From positions 1 through 54,246 of the IMG/VR virus record IMGVR_UViG_3300025137_000048: 54,246 nt of DNA, one strand, 5' to 3'. The position numbers were made by a program, and so were the translations under genes. Below are positions 25,104 through 34,482 of this stretch, one piece after another (the stretch's first letter is position 1; every line of letters starts with the position of its first letter). The notes under the pieces are model-generated. The model did not search any database. It was not told the DNA's origin and saw only the letters and a list, made by a program, of their open reading frames with translations. Origin of the DNA: a virus.

Positions 25104-26873
25104 TTAAGCCCAACTTAATGAGACGCCATGTATTTTACTTTGATTGTTTGCTAATGCCAGTTTCCATCTCATTGATGTACCACTAGGTTGACCTGAAATA
25201 GTTGCAACACCTGATAATATTCTTTGTCCACTAGAACCTGTAACATAACCTTCGTCTGTTAAAGTAATATTTGTGAAGTTTGATCCACCATTTCTAGATA
25301 CACTGGCTATGATATCTGTATTTAACGTTACACTATTTTCCTGAAATACAACTATTCTAGATGTACTAGGAGCAGAACTTGCTGTAAATGCGTTAGATAC
25401 AATTGTTGTTGAAGACGTATTTTGAGTTGTTGCTGTACCTGTAATCAATACAAATCCATCTTCGGCTGGTACGGCAGGACCATTAGGTGAACTTGCTGTT
25501 TCATTTGTGCCTGCAACATAACCGGGTTGTGTTGTACCGCCACCTGCTACATTTGCTCCTGCTTCTGTTGAACCTGAAGTAATTTGTGGATGTGCATGAT
25601 AAGATGAACCTCCGCCACCACCTGCGTCAACAATAGTAACTGGTGAACCTGTGCCACCAAATCCGCCACCGCCTCCACCGTAGTAACCTCCGCCACCACC
25701 ACCTGAATGACTGTGTCCTTCTCCTCCAAAAAATAAACCACCTGATCTATTTGCATAAGGCGATCCTGTATTTGATGGTGCATTATGACCTCTGGCGTCT
25801 GCTTGAGGTGCATTACTAATATTTGGATTATTTAAATCACCACCTATACCGCCAGCAGTTTGTGAACCTCCACCACCTGCATAAACATTTTCACTATTTT
25901 GAGTACCAGCACCTGCACCGGCTTGTCCTATTAATCCGCCTCCTGCACCTGCTGTACTTCCAATGGCAGGTAAAGGGGATTGTGCTCCACCTCCGTAACC
26001 ACCACCGCCACCGGCACCTGCGACTATATAAGCTTCTGGTGCTGTATCTAATGCGTCATCTGTTACACTTAATACTCCGGCAAGACCACCGCCTCCGGCA
26101 CCTGTACCACCACCTCCTTCTCCGCCTCCGAAGAAAGAAATGAAACCACCATTGTTTGATCCTATACCATCAGGACCAGGAGATGGACTAGCATATCCAG
26201 AATAACCACCTTCACCTGCGCTTACTTGTAATGTTTGAGTTGCTGTAACAGCAAGAGCACCTTCGGAGTAACCGCCTCCGCCTCCTGAACTACATGGTCT
26301 GTGTGTTGAACCTCCGCCAGCACCCCATACTTGAATGTTTGCACTTGTCATACCTGTTGGTACAGTAAATACACCAAAAGTTGCAGCACTACCTTTTCTC
26401 TTAGTAGCACATGTTGCTTGTACTGATGGAATAGGTCCTGTTCTATAATAACCATTACCATATGGATTTGTACCTGCTGTTGATGTGTCTGGTTCTGTAA
26501 TTGATGTTGTTCCAAATCCTGCTGAAATTGAAACTGTAGCAGGTGTTGTATTGATGTAGTTATCATTTGTACCACAATAGGTATCATTTGATCCTTCACC
26601 TTCGTCTGTTCCATCTTCACTATGAAACTCATCTACCACACCATCAACTAAATTGAATACTGTTAAACTTTCTTGTACTGCCATCTTGAAACCAAGTAAA
26701 GCAATATTTTGTTCTATTGTTGTTTTTTGTGTTGAAGACATTAGATTTGTTTTAGAAACATCTATTGCAGCCGAGTTATTCATATCATTATTTGTAACAT
26801 CACTAGCAATTTTTGCACTTGTAATTGCGCCGTCTTCTGCTGCTCTTCCTAAATTTATTTTACTTAATGCCAT
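25104..26873 (-). CDS. Glycine-rich adhesin-like paralog 1 (589 aa)
   Basis: The first of six paralogs counted from the oxygenase side. The N-terminal module has SAKIASDVTN repeats, then the shared block NIALLGFKMAVQESLTVFNL and DEGEGSNDTYCGTNDNYIN (about 55-108). FGVFTVPTGMTSANIQVWGA leads into a long Gly-rich region (about 185-460) with GGGGGYSEG, GGGGGSSYHAHPQITSGS and two extra Cys regions (ATCATKRKG, HRPCSSGG). The shared C-terminal domain runs from SNAFTASSAPSTSRIVVFQE to HGVSLSWA. This layout suggests a trimeric fibre-tip adhesin resembling the polyglycine adhesins of T-even phages (T2/S16 gp38) by composition, not by proven homology. Confidence 0.8.
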   Translation of the reverse strand: MALSKINLGRAAEDGAITSAKIASDVTNNDMNNSAAIDVSKTNLMSSTQKTTIEQNIALLGFKMAVQESLTVFNLVDGVVDEFHSEDGTDEGEGSNDTYCGTNDNYINTTPATVSISAGFGTTSITEPDTSTAGTNPYGNGYYRTGPIPSVQATCATKRKGSAATFGVFTVPTGMTSANIQVWGAGGGSTHRPCSSGGGGGYSEGALAVTATQTLQVSAGEGGYSGYASPSPGPDGIGSNNGGFISFFGGGEGGGGTGAGGGGLAGVLSVTDDALDTAPEAYIVAGAGGGGGYGGGAQSPLPAIGSTAGAGGGLIGQAGAGAGTQNSENVYAGGGGSQTAGGIGGDLNNPNISNAPQADARGHNAPSNTGSPYANRSGGLFFGGEGHSHSGGGGGGYYGGGGGGFGGTGSPVTIVDAGGGGGSSYHAHPQITSGSTEAGANVAGGGTTQPGYVAGTNETASSPNGPAVPAEDGFVLITGTATTQNTSSTTIVSNAFTASSAPSTSRIVVFQENSVTLNTDIIASVSRNGGSNFTNITLTDEGYVTGSSGQRILSGVATISGQPSGTSMRWKLALANNQSKIHGVSLSWA

Positions 26874-26874
26874 A

Positions 26875-28539
26875 TTATCCCCAGCTTAATGCTACTCCAT
26901 GAATTTTACTTTGATTGTTTGCTAGTGCTAATTTCCATCTCATACTTGTCCCACTTGGTTGACCTGATATATCTACTAATCCTGCTAATACTCTTTGACC
27001 ACTTGATCCTGTAACATATCCTTCATCAACAAGAGTAACATTTGAAAAATTAGAACCACCGTTTCTTGAAACGCTTGCTATGATATCTGTATTTAGTGTT
27101 GCACTATCAACGTCTTCTTTAAATACAACTATTCTACTTGTTGTAGGAGCACTACCTGCTGTAAATGCATTTGAAATTATTGTTGTAGATTGTGCTACTG
27201 TTTTTGTTCCTGTAATGAATACATATCCATCTTCACTTGCTTCACCTTCACCAGAACCTTGAGCAGCACCTTCACCTGTTCCAGCTACATATAAAGGATT
27301 ACCTGTTCCGCCACTTTCATCAGCAGTACCTTCTTCCGTAGAACCTGATGTTATTTGTGGGTGTGCATAATAAGATGAACCACCTCCACCAGCACCATAA
27401 GGTCCTGTTCCTGGTCCATTACCTGAACCACCGCCTCCGCCATAAAAACCTGCACCGCCTCCGCCTGGAGCAGCGCCGCCTACAGCACCAAATCCACCAG
27501 CGAATAAACTTCCAGTTTGCCCAGCAGGAGTAGGAGGAGCAACTCCGCCTTGACCACCTTGTTCTTGATCGCCACCGCCGCCACCTGCTTCTTGTCCAGG
27601 TGAACCTCCGCCAGGAGAATTGTTTGTTTGTTCAGTTGTAGTACCACCAGCGTCACCTGTTGTACCGCCACCAGCACCTCCGTCACCACCATTTGAATAT
27701 CCACCTGCGCCACCTGAACCTGCAATCACATATGCTTGTGGAGCAGAATACTGAGGAGCAGATAAAGGAACTAAATCAGTTGCAAATACACCAGCAAGAC
27801 CACCACCTGATCCATAAAGACCTTGTAAAGGTGAGGTACTACCTCCTGATTTACCACCGTTTAAAAAAGCACGTCCGTTTATTTGTGATTCCTTATGACC
27901 ACCTTCGCCTGCGACAACTTTAAGTGTTTGAGTTGCTGTAACGGCAAGAGTACCTTCAGCAAAACCACCACCTCCAGCACCACCATAGTCTGTACCGGCC
28001 GCACCCCATACTGATATATTAGCAGCAGTCATACCACCAGGAACTGTAAATGTTCCCATTGCTCCACTACCATAACTAGGATTTGTACCTGTTGTTGAAG
28101 TGTCTCCTTCTGTTACTGCTGTTGTGCTAAATCCAGCAGATATAGCAGCAGGTGTTGCATTTACATAGTTATCATTTGTACCACAATAGGTATCATTTGA
28201 TCCTTCACCTTCGTCTGTGCCACTTTCGTCTTGAAATTCATCTACTACACCATCAACTAAATTAAAGATTGTTAAATTTTCTTGAACGGCCATCTTGAAA
28301 CCAAGAAGAGCAACGTTGTAATTTATTGTATTGAATGAAGAATTAGCGAGTGTAACTGTTTTACTTGATAAGTCTAATGTAGAAGCAAGATCATCAGCCG
28401 TTACAACACCATTAGAAATCTTACCTGTAGATACAGAGTTAGTAGCAAGTTTGGCTGTTGTGACATTAGCGTTATTAATGTCTGCTGATTTTACTTCTCC
28501 GTCTTCAAAAGAATCTGTTGTTAACTTTGTTTTTTCCAT
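26875..28539 (-). CDS. Glycine-rich adhesin-like paralog 2 (554 aa)
   Basis: Same plan as its neighbours. The N-terminal part is longer and fibre-like (VKSADINNANVTTAKLATNS, GVVTADDLASTLDLSSKTVT). Then come VALLGFKMAVQENLTIFNLV, DEGEGSNDTYCGTNDNYVN, GTFTVPGGMTAANISVWGAA, a Gly-rich core with GGGGDQEQGGQGG and GGGGSSYYAHPQITSGS, and the common C-terminal domain ending IHGVALSWG. It lacks the additional Cys residues found in the variable cores of paralogs 1 and 3 to 6. One base separates its stop region from paralog 1, so the array is translated from a polycistronic message. Confidence 0.8.
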   Translation of the reverse strand: MEKTKLTTDSFEDGEVKSADINNANVTTAKLATNSVSTGKISNGVVTADDLASTLDLSSKTVTLANSSFNTINYNVALLGFKMAVQENLTIFNLVDGVVDEFQDESGTDEGEGSNDTYCGTNDNYVNATPAAISAGFSTTAVTEGDTSTTGTNPSYGSGAMGTFTVPGGMTAANISVWGAAGTDYGGAGGGGFAEGTLAVTATQTLKVVAGEGGHKESQINGRAFLNGGKSGGSTSPLQGLYGSGGGLAGVFATDLVPLSAPQYSAPQAYVIAGSGGAGGYSNGGDGGAGGGTTGDAGGTTTEQTNNSPGGGSPGQEAGGGGGDQEQGGQGGVAPPTPAGQTGSLFAGGFGAVGGAAPGGGGAGFYGGGGGSGNGPGTGPYGAGGGGSSYYAHPQITSGSTEEGTADESGGTGNPLYVAGTGEGAAQGSGEGEASEDGYVFITGTKTVAQSTTIISNAFTAGSAPTTSRIVVFKEDVDSATLNTDIIASVSRNGGSNFSNVTLVDEGYVTGSSGQRVLAGLVDISGQPSGTSMRWKLALANNQSKIHGVALSWG

Positions 28540-28542
28540 GTG

Positions 28543-30342
28543 TTATTTCCATTGTAAGGAAACACCATGAATTTTGACAGCATTATTTGCTAATGCTAAT
28601 TTCCATCTCATACTTGTTCCACTTGGTTGTCCACTAATTGTTGCTGTACCTGTTAAAATTCTTTGACCACTCGTACCTGTCACATAACCACTATCTGATA
28701 ATGTGATATTGGTAAAATTGGAACCTCCATTTCTTGAAACGCTTGCTATGATATCTGTATTTAATGTTGGTGACGCTACGTTTTCTTGGAATACGACTAT
28801 TCTACTAGTTGTAGGCGCTGTACCTGCTGCAAAAGCATTTGAAACTATTGTTGTACTTGTTGTACTAGCAGGATTATTAATTGTTAATAACATATAACCA
28901 TCATAACCTGAATGTGAACCTGCACATGTACCATATTGTGGTATACCTGCAACAACCTTAGCACTTCCAACATTTGAAACATAACCTGGTTGTGTTGCAC
29001 CACCACTTGTACCTACAGCACATATTGGTGTACACCCTTGAAATGCTGCTTCTGTTGAACCTGATGTAATTTGTGGATGTCCATAATAAGATGAACCACC
29101 GCCACCAGCACCGGAATCACCTGCTGGTAAATCATTATATGCAGGAGCACAAGCAGAACCTCCGCCACCGCCGTAGAATCCACCAGCACCTGAACCTGAA
29201 TATGCAGGAGTGTCATCACTTGCTGGTGTTGTTCCACCCGCTCTGTGAGCAGCACCACCATATAAGAATCCGCCTGTTTCTCCAGCTTGTGGATGATTTG
29301 TTCCACCTTGACCACCTTGTTCTTGATCGCCACCACCACCATGTCCGTGATTGGCTTGTCCGCCACCTGGTCCTTCGTTGTTTGTTTGTGCTACAACGCC
29401 TCCACCAACTGAACCTACAAGACCGCCACCGCCTCCGCCGTGACCACCTTCGCATGTATTTCTTCTATAACTGTTTCCTGAACCTCCACCTCCACCAGCA
29501 ACTACTGTTACTCCTGAACTTGGATATGTTCCTTTTTCTGGTTGACAACTTGCCATTTTAGGTTGTGACATTTCTGCTGTTGCAACGTTGAATAAACCTG
29601 ATAGACCTCCACCACCACCGTGATGTCCGTCTGGTTCTGGTGCGTTAGTACCAAATGTATTTCCGCCACCACCTAAACTTGCAGCTTTGGAAGATGTATC
29701 GTGGAATCTTTGACCAAATCCACCTTCACCTACAACGACATCAAATACTTGACTACCTGTAACAGCAAGAGTACCTTCAGCGTAACCGCCACCTCCGCCG
29801 TCAAAAGCAGTTCCTTGTGGGTGCATTGATGAACCACCAGCTGCGCCCCATGCTTGAATTGCCACAGAACTTGCACCACTTGGTACTGTAAATGTACCAA
29901 AACCACCTGCACCATAAGCTGGATTTGTTCCTGCTGTTGATGTATCACCTTCTGTTACTGCTGTTGTTGTAAATCCTGCTGAAGCAGTAATTGAGGCACC
30001 TGTTGGTGTTGTTGAATTTATGTAATAATCATTTGAAGCACAATATAGATCGTTAGATCCTTCGCCTTCGTCAGCACCACTTTCATCATGAAACTCGTCA
30101 ACTACTCCATCAACTAAATTGAAAACTGTAAGACCGTCATTTACGGCCATCTTGAAACCTAATAAAGCAATGTTTTGTTCCATTGCACCTGCTTCTGTTG
30201 TTGTAACGGCACCAGAAATTTTAGTAGAAGCAATACCAGCATTCGAAGCAACGTCTGCATTTACAATTGTGCCATCTGTAATTTTTGCACTTGTAACAGA
30301 ACTATCTGTTATTCCGCCTGTTTTTATCTTCGAAAGTGCCAT
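28543..30342 (-). CDS. Glycine-rich adhesin-like paralog 3 (599 aa)
   Basis: The longest of the six. N terminus with SVTSAKITDGTIVNADVASN, shared block (IALLGFKMAVNDGLTVFNLV, DEGEGSNDLYCASNDYYIN), TFTVPSGASSVAIQAWGAAG, then a Gly-rich core. The core is rich in His and Cys: MASCQPEKG, RRNTCEGGHGGGG, GGSACAPAYND, FQGCTPICAVG, YGTCAGSHSG. GDQEQGGQGG and GGSSYYGHPQITSGSTEA are shared with other copies. The C-terminal domain ends IHGVSLQWK. The Cys/His enrichment suggests disulfides or metal binding in this variant. A GGAT ribosome site precedes the ATG. Confidence 0.8.
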   Translation of the reverse strand: MALSKIKTGGITDSSVTSAKITDGTIVNADVASNAGIASTKISGAVTTTEAGAMEQNIALLGFKMAVNDGLTVFNLVDGVVDEFHDESGADEGEGSNDLYCASNDYYINSTTPTGASITASAGFTTTAVTEGDTSTAGTNPAYGAGGFGTFTVPSGASSVAIQAWGAAGGSSMHPQGTAFDGGGGGYAEGTLAVTGSQVFDVVVGEGGFGQRFHDTSSKAASLGGGGNTFGTNAPEPDGHHGGGGGLSGLFNVATAEMSQPKMASCQPEKGTYPSSGVTVVAGGGGGSGNSYRRNTCEGGHGGGGGGLVGSVGGGVVAQTNNEGPGGGQANHGHGGGGDQEQGGQGGTNHPQAGETGGFLYGGAAHRAGGTTPASDDTPAYSGSGAGGFYGGGGGSACAPAYNDLPAGDSGAGGGGSSYYGHPQITSGSTEAAFQGCTPICAVGTSGGATQPGYVSNVGSAKVVAGIPQYGTCAGSHSGYDGYMLLTINNPASTTSTTIVSNAFAAGTAPTTSRIVVFQENVASPTLNTDIIASVSRNGGSNFTNITLSDSGYVTGTSGQRILTGTATISGQPSGTSMRWKLALANNAVKIHGVSLQWK

Positions 30343-30346
30343 TATA

Positions 30347-30553
30347 TTATCCTTCGCTTACTTTTGTTCCAAAGTAACCTGTTGCTGCATTAACTTTTTG
30401 TGTTGCAGCATTACTTTCACTAGTAACGTCATATGCTGAAGAGGTTAAATCTGTAAATGTTGAACCATCTACATTTTTAATCTTAGCATTTGCTTGAGGT
30501 TTTGCGTTTGGTCTTTTGTCTATGATTTCTGTTTTTAAACTCTTTACTGGCAT
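30347..30553 (-). CDS. Small protein within the adhesin array (68 aa)
   Basis: A 68-residue polar protein: MPVKSLKTEIIDKRPNAKPQ, then FTDLTSSAYDVTSES and a final AATGYFGTKVSEG. I recognise no domain. It has a strong AGGAGAG site and a full late-promoter box upstream, so it starts a new transcript that then includes adhesin paralogs 3, 2 and 1. It could be a fibre connector or chaperone, by position only. Confidence 0.7.
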   Translation of the reverse strand: MPVKSLKTEIIDKRPNAKPQANAKIKNVDGSTFTDLTSSAYDVTSESNAATQKVNAATGYFGTKVSEG

Positions 30554-30574
30554 TATAATCTCTCCTTGTAATAC

Positions 30575-30582
30575 TATTTATA
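30575..30582 (-). promoter_or_regulatory. T4-type late promoter inside the adhesin array
   Basis: Exact TATAAATA on the minus strand in the 30-base gap between paralog 4 and the 68-residue gene, 22 nt before that ATG. It divides the array into two transcription units. Confidence 0.7.
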
Positions 30583-30583
30583 T

Positions 30584-32305
30584 TTATGCCCAACTAAGCG
30601 ACACACCATGAATTTTACTTTGATTGTTTGCTAATGCCAGTTTCCATCTCATTGATGTACCTGATGGTTGACCTGCAATTGATACTGTTCCAGTCAAAAT
30701 TCTTTGACCACTAGATCCTGTAATATATCCTTCGTCTGATAATGTAACATTTGTAAAATTAGATCCACCGTTTCTAGAAACACTTGCTATAATATCAGTA
30801 TTTAATGTAGGTGTATCTACGTTCTCTTGAAATACTACAATACGACTTGTACTTGGCGCTGAACCTGCTGTAAAGGCATTTGAAACTATTGTTGTAGATG
30901 TTGCTTGTGCAGCTGCTGTTCCTGTAATAAGAACGAAACCATCTTCTCCTCTACCTGAATTTGGAGTAGGAGCACCACCGGCACCTGAACCTGGAGGAGC
31001 AGAATATTCTGGATTAACTCCACCACCTTCTCCTGTTTGAGGTGAATAACCTGTTTTAGAAACACCGGCACTTTCACCACTACTTTCAGCGTCACCAGCA
31101 GCACATGTTGCACCTGATGTAATTTGAGGATGACCGTAGTATGAACTACCTCCACCTCCACCACCTGCGTGACCTGTTTCTCCGCCTTCTCTAAATCCTG
31201 ATGAACCACCGCCACCACCATACCAACCTCCGCCGCCTCCGCCGCCTTTATTGGTATATGGTTCTGGAGCACATCCTGTTGCTGCGTTACCGCCTTGAAA
31301 TTGAGCACCGGTTTGACCTGAACCACCTTTATTATTTGGGTGTGTTCCTTGAGGGGCACCTTGACCGCCTGATGTTTGACCACCACCGCCACCGTGACCT
31401 GCTAGTACACCACCGGCACCTGATTGACTTGCAATATGTCTTACTGTTCCTGCTGGTGAAGCACTTTCTGGATCATGAATAAATCCTATGAGACCACCGC
31501 CTCCGCCTCCACCACTACATCCTATTTTACCTACGTTGAAACAACCAATAGGATTACCTTTGTTATAGAAACCACCTGATTGAGGTAAGTCTGCTGCTCC
31601 TCCACCTGAACCTGCAATTACATATGCTTCAGGACCAGAATCCATTTGAGGAAATGCTTCAACACCAGTTGCAAAGACACCGGCAACACCGCCACCTCCA
31701 CCACCAGCACCGCCGGGATCTGGTCCACCTGGACCTCCATCACCGCCTCCGCCACCACCGGATTCTCCTGTGACACCGCCACCTTCTCCTGCAATTACTT
31801 TTAATGTTTGACTTGCTGTAACTGCCAAAGTACCTTCAGCGTAACCGCCACCTCCACCATTACGATAATCTCTACCTAGTGGACCTTGTCCTTGTCCGTT
31901 ACCACCTGCACCCCATACTGATATACTAGCAGAGGTCATACCTGTTGGTACTGTAAATGTTCCTAATTCTATACTTGGTGTTGTTCCGTGTTGTGGGTTT
32001 GCACCTGCTGTTGATGTATCTGCTTCTGATACTGTGGTCATTGTAAACCCAGCAGAATATGGTACGGCTGAACCGTCTGGTGTTGTCGAGTTTAAATAGA
32101 TATCACTAGCGGCAACATAATTGTCGTTAGTTCCTTCTCCTTCGTCAGTACCGGATTCGTCATGAAACTCATCTACTACACCATCTACTAAATTAAAAAC
32201 TGTTAAGGAATCGTTAACGGCCATCTTGAAACCAAGAAGACCTACGTTGATTTGTTTACCTACTTCTCCAGCGCTAAAATTATCTAAATCTATTTTTTGT
32301 GTCAT
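30584..32305 (-). CDS. Glycine-rich adhesin-like paralog 4 (573 aa)
   Basis: A short N-terminal arm (MTQKIDLDNFSAGEVGKQIN) replaces the SAKI-type repeats of copies 1 to 3. The shared block follows (VGLLGFKMAVNDSLTVFNLV, DEGEGTNDNYVAASDIYLN), and here the Cys of the YC motif is absent. The Gly-rich core is very long, with GGGGDGGPGGPDPGGAGGGG, IGCFNVGKIGCSGG, ATGCAPEPYTNKGG, GGGGSSYYGHPQITSGATCA. The C-terminal domain is standard (ending HGVSLSWA). The different arm implies attachment to a different partner, or a different position in the appendage. Confidence 0.8.
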   Translation of the reverse strand: MTQKIDLDNFSAGEVGKQINVGLLGFKMAVNDSLTVFNLVDGVVDEFHDESGTDEGEGTNDNYVAASDIYLNSTTPDGSAVPYSAGFTMTTVSEADTSTAGANPQHGTTPSIELGTFTVPTGMTSASISVWGAGGNGQGQGPLGRDYRNGGGGGYAEGTLAVTASQTLKVIAGEGGGVTGESGGGGGGDGGPGGPDPGGAGGGGGGVAGVFATGVEAFPQMDSGPEAYVIAGSGGGAADLPQSGGFYNKGNPIGCFNVGKIGCSGGGGGGGLIGFIHDPESASPAGTVRHIASQSGAGGVLAGHGGGGGQTSGGQGAPQGTHPNNKGGSGQTGAQFQGGNAATGCAPEPYTNKGGGGGGGWYGGGGGSSGFREGGETGHAGGGGGGSSYYGHPQITSGATCAAGDAESSGESAGVSKTGYSPQTGEGGGVNPEYSAPPGSGAGGAPTPNSGRGEDGFVLITGTAAAQATSTTIVSNAFTAGSAPSTSRIVVFQENVDTPTLNTDIIASVSRNGGSNFTNVTLSDEGYITGSSGQRILTGTVSIAGQPSGTSMRWKLALANNQSKIHGVSLSWA

Positions 32306-32308
32306 AAT

Positions 32309-33856
32309 CTATTTCCATTGTAGTGACACGCCATGAATTTTACTAACATTATTAGCAAGCGCCAGTTTCCATCTCATTGCTGTACCACTTGGTTGACCTG
32401 ATATATCAACAGATCCAGTTAATATTCTTTGTCCGCTTGCACCTGTGACATAACCACTATCTGATAACGTAACGTTAGTAAAGTTAGATCCACCGTTTCT
32501 AGATATACTAGCAACAATGTCTGTGTTTAATGTTACACTATTCTCTTGAAATACGACTATTCTACTTGTTGTAGGAGCACTACCTGCTGTAAAAGCATTT
32601 GAAACTATTGTTGTTGAAGCTGTTGATCCTGGTCCTGTTGCTGTAATTAAAGCATATCCTTCTTCACCATTTGCTCGAGCAGTTGCACCACCTTCATTTG
32701 TACTTGCAACATAACCGCCATCAGCGACACCACCACCTTCACATAAAGCACCTGCTTCTGTTGAACCTGATGTTACTTGTGGGTGTCCATAATAAGATGA
32801 ACCTCCGCCACCTCCACCATAAACTCCACCTGAACCATTACCTGCACCGCCGCCGTAGTAACCTCCACCACCAGCACCGGATTCTGAACTTGATTGACCG
32901 CCATTTAATATTGCGCCATTGTATGTACTATCTACACCTTGACCACCTTGTTCTTGATCGCCACCGCCAGCACCGTATCCTTCATTACCTGGACCTACTG
33001 GACCACCATTTGTAGTGACTGAACCATTAACTCCTGATTGTCCTACTAGTCCACCACCGGCACCACCTTGGATACCTGGTCCTGAACCACCATTTGGACT
33101 TTCGTTAGAGTGACCACCACCACCTCCGCCTGCAGCGAGAACTGCTATGTGAGGTGCTGTATTTGATTTTTCTTGTGGAGAACCTGAACTATATGTATAT
33201 TTACTTGAACTAATTTGTATCTGAGGTGCTGTAATACCTGCTTGTAATACGGCAGTAAATCCACCACCTTGTGCGCCGTGATCACCACCTTCTCTACAAC
33301 CACCACCATTTCCTAATGGTACACCTGGATGTGATCCTGGATCACCACCTGCACCAAACTCTCCTATACCTACTAGTAATGCTGAATCCGCGGAAACTGC
33401 TAAAGTACCTTCAGCAAATCCACCACCACCACCTTTACCAAAGTAAGAGTAACCTGGATTACCATTAGCACCACCACCTGCACCCCAAAGTTTAATATCA
33501 ATTGATGATACGGCTTCTGGTACAGTAAATGTACCAAATGCACCTTGGTTTGTTGATGGGTTAGAGTGTGTTGTTGATGTGTCTGCTTCTGTTCTTGAAC
33601 CAATAGCAAAACCTGCTGAGAATGCTACTGGGCTTGTTTGATTTAAATAGTTATCACTTGAAGCACAATATAGATCGTTAGATCCTTCGCCTTCATCTGT
33701 ACCTGATTCATCATGAAATTCATCTACGATACCATCAACTAAATTAAATACAGTCAAACCTTCGTTGACTGCCATTTTGAAACCTAATAATGATACGTCT
33801 TGCGAATTTGCAATTTGAGTATTATCTGTGTTATCTGTTGTTAAAAATTGTGTCAT
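32309..33856 (-). CDS. Glycine-rich adhesin-like paralog 5 (515 aa)
   Basis: The shortest copy. The N-terminal arm is MTQFLTTDNTDNTQIANSQD, similar in length to that of paralog 4. It is followed by VSLLGFKMAVNEGLTVFNLV, DEGEGSNDLYCASSDNYLN, GTFTVPEAVSSIDIKLWGAG and a Gly-rich core (GGGCREGGDHGAQGGG, GGGDQEQGGQGVDS, GGSSYYGHPQVTSGSTEAGA). The C-terminal domain ends IHGVSLQWK. It starts at a TAATG overlap with the 204-residue fibre protein, indicating coupled synthesis. Confidence 0.8.
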   Translation of the reverse strand: MTQFLTTDNTDNTQIANSQDVSLLGFKMAVNEGLTVFNLVDGIVDEFHDESGTDEGEGSNDLYCASSDNYLNQTSPVAFSAGFAIGSRTEADTSTTHSNPSTNQGAFGTFTVPEAVSSIDIKLWGAGGGANGNPGYSYFGKGGGGGFAEGTLAVSADSALLVGIGEFGAGGDPGSHPGVPLGNGGGCREGGDHGAQGGGFTAVLQAGITAPQIQISSSKYTYSSGSPQEKSNTAPHIAVLAAGGGGGGHSNESPNGGSGPGIQGGAGGGLVGQSGVNGSVTTNGGPVGPGNEGYGAGGGDQEQGGQGVDSTYNGAILNGGQSSSESGAGGGGYYGGGAGNGSGGVYGGGGGGSSYYGHPQVTSGSTEAGALCEGGGVADGGYVASTNEGGATARANGEEGYALITATGPGSTASTTIVSNAFTAGSAPTTSRIVVFQENSVTLNTDIVASISRNGGSNFTNVTLSDSGYVTGASGQRILTGSVDISGQPSGTAMRWKLALANNVSKIHGVSLQWK

Positions 33857-34470
33857 TAAATTAATAATTCTTTAGCTCTAACAGCAACGCCACTTGCTGG
33901 CGCTGTCCCGAAAGTTAATGTTGTACCTGAAACTGTATAATCTGTTGTAGGACGTTGAACAACTCCGTTCTCTGTTACAATTAATGAATTAACATTATGA
34001 CCTGTTGTAATTGTTAATGTTGTAGTAGAGCCGTCACCTGTCATTGATCTTGTTACATATTTAGAAGCAGCAACTTTGTTTGAAAGTAAGTTAGGTACTG
34101 TAATTTCTTTTAATGATGAAGCACTACTATCAAATATTAAAACTGTATCAGCGTCATCCGCTGCGGAACTTAAATCAGTTTGACCTGTAATTGCACCTGA
34201 TCCAATTGTACCAACATCTTGAGCAACACCTAAGAATATAATAAATGTAGTTTCACCTGAAGCAGGAGCACTTGCAAAAACTATTTGTGTACCGCCATTC
34301 GTGATAGTATAACCACTTCCAGGTTGTTGAACAACTGCTGCTTGTGATACTAATACTGAGGCAGTTGAGCCTATAGTATATGTTAAATTAAATGTCGTTG
34401 TTGATCCATCACCTGTAATGTCTTGTCTTTCATGACTTCCGTATGATGGTTGTCTTCCTATATATGCCAT
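33856..34470 (-). CDS. Fibre/appendage protein with GDGST repeats (204 aa)
   Basis: A 204-residue beta-rich protein typical of marine phage fibres: MAYIGRQPSYGSHERQDITG, then two similar units, GDGSTTTFNLTYTIGSTASV with VVQQPGSGYTITNGGTQIVF, and TGDGSTTTLTITTGHNVNSL with VVQRPTTDYTVSGTTLTFGT, each ending in APASG. The same unit occurs in the 235-residue protein at 36996. These domains probably form trimeric shaft segments or connectors. It lies between adhesin copies 6 and 5. An ATAAATA box is only 5 nt before its ATG and there is no good ribosome site. Confidence 0.8.
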   Translation of the reverse strand: MAYIGRQPSYGSHERQDITGDGSTTTFNLTYTIGSTASVLVSQAAVVQQPGSGYTITNGGTQIVFASAPASGETTFIIFLGVAQDVGTIGSGAITGQTDLSSAADDADTVLIFDSSASSLKEITVPNLLSNKVAASKYVTRSMTGDGSTTTLTITTGHNVNSLIVTENGVVQRPTTDYTVSGTTLTFGTAPASGVAVRAKELLI

Positions 34471-34475
34471 ACTAC

Positions 34476-34482
34476 TATTTAT
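34476..34482 (-). promoter_or_regulatory. Late-promoter-like box very close to a start codon
   Basis: ATAAATA on the minus strand, but only 5 nt separate it from the ATG at 34470. If it is a working promoter, the transcript would be essentially leaderless; it may instead be a chance match or serve nothing. Confidence 0.3.

Noticed and set aside
29073-29561. 162-codon plus-strand frame rich in His and Leu opposite adhesin paralog 3
   Set aside because: Antisense of glycine codons gives Pro/His/Leu-rich frames; similar frames occur opposite every glycine-rich core and none has a start signal.
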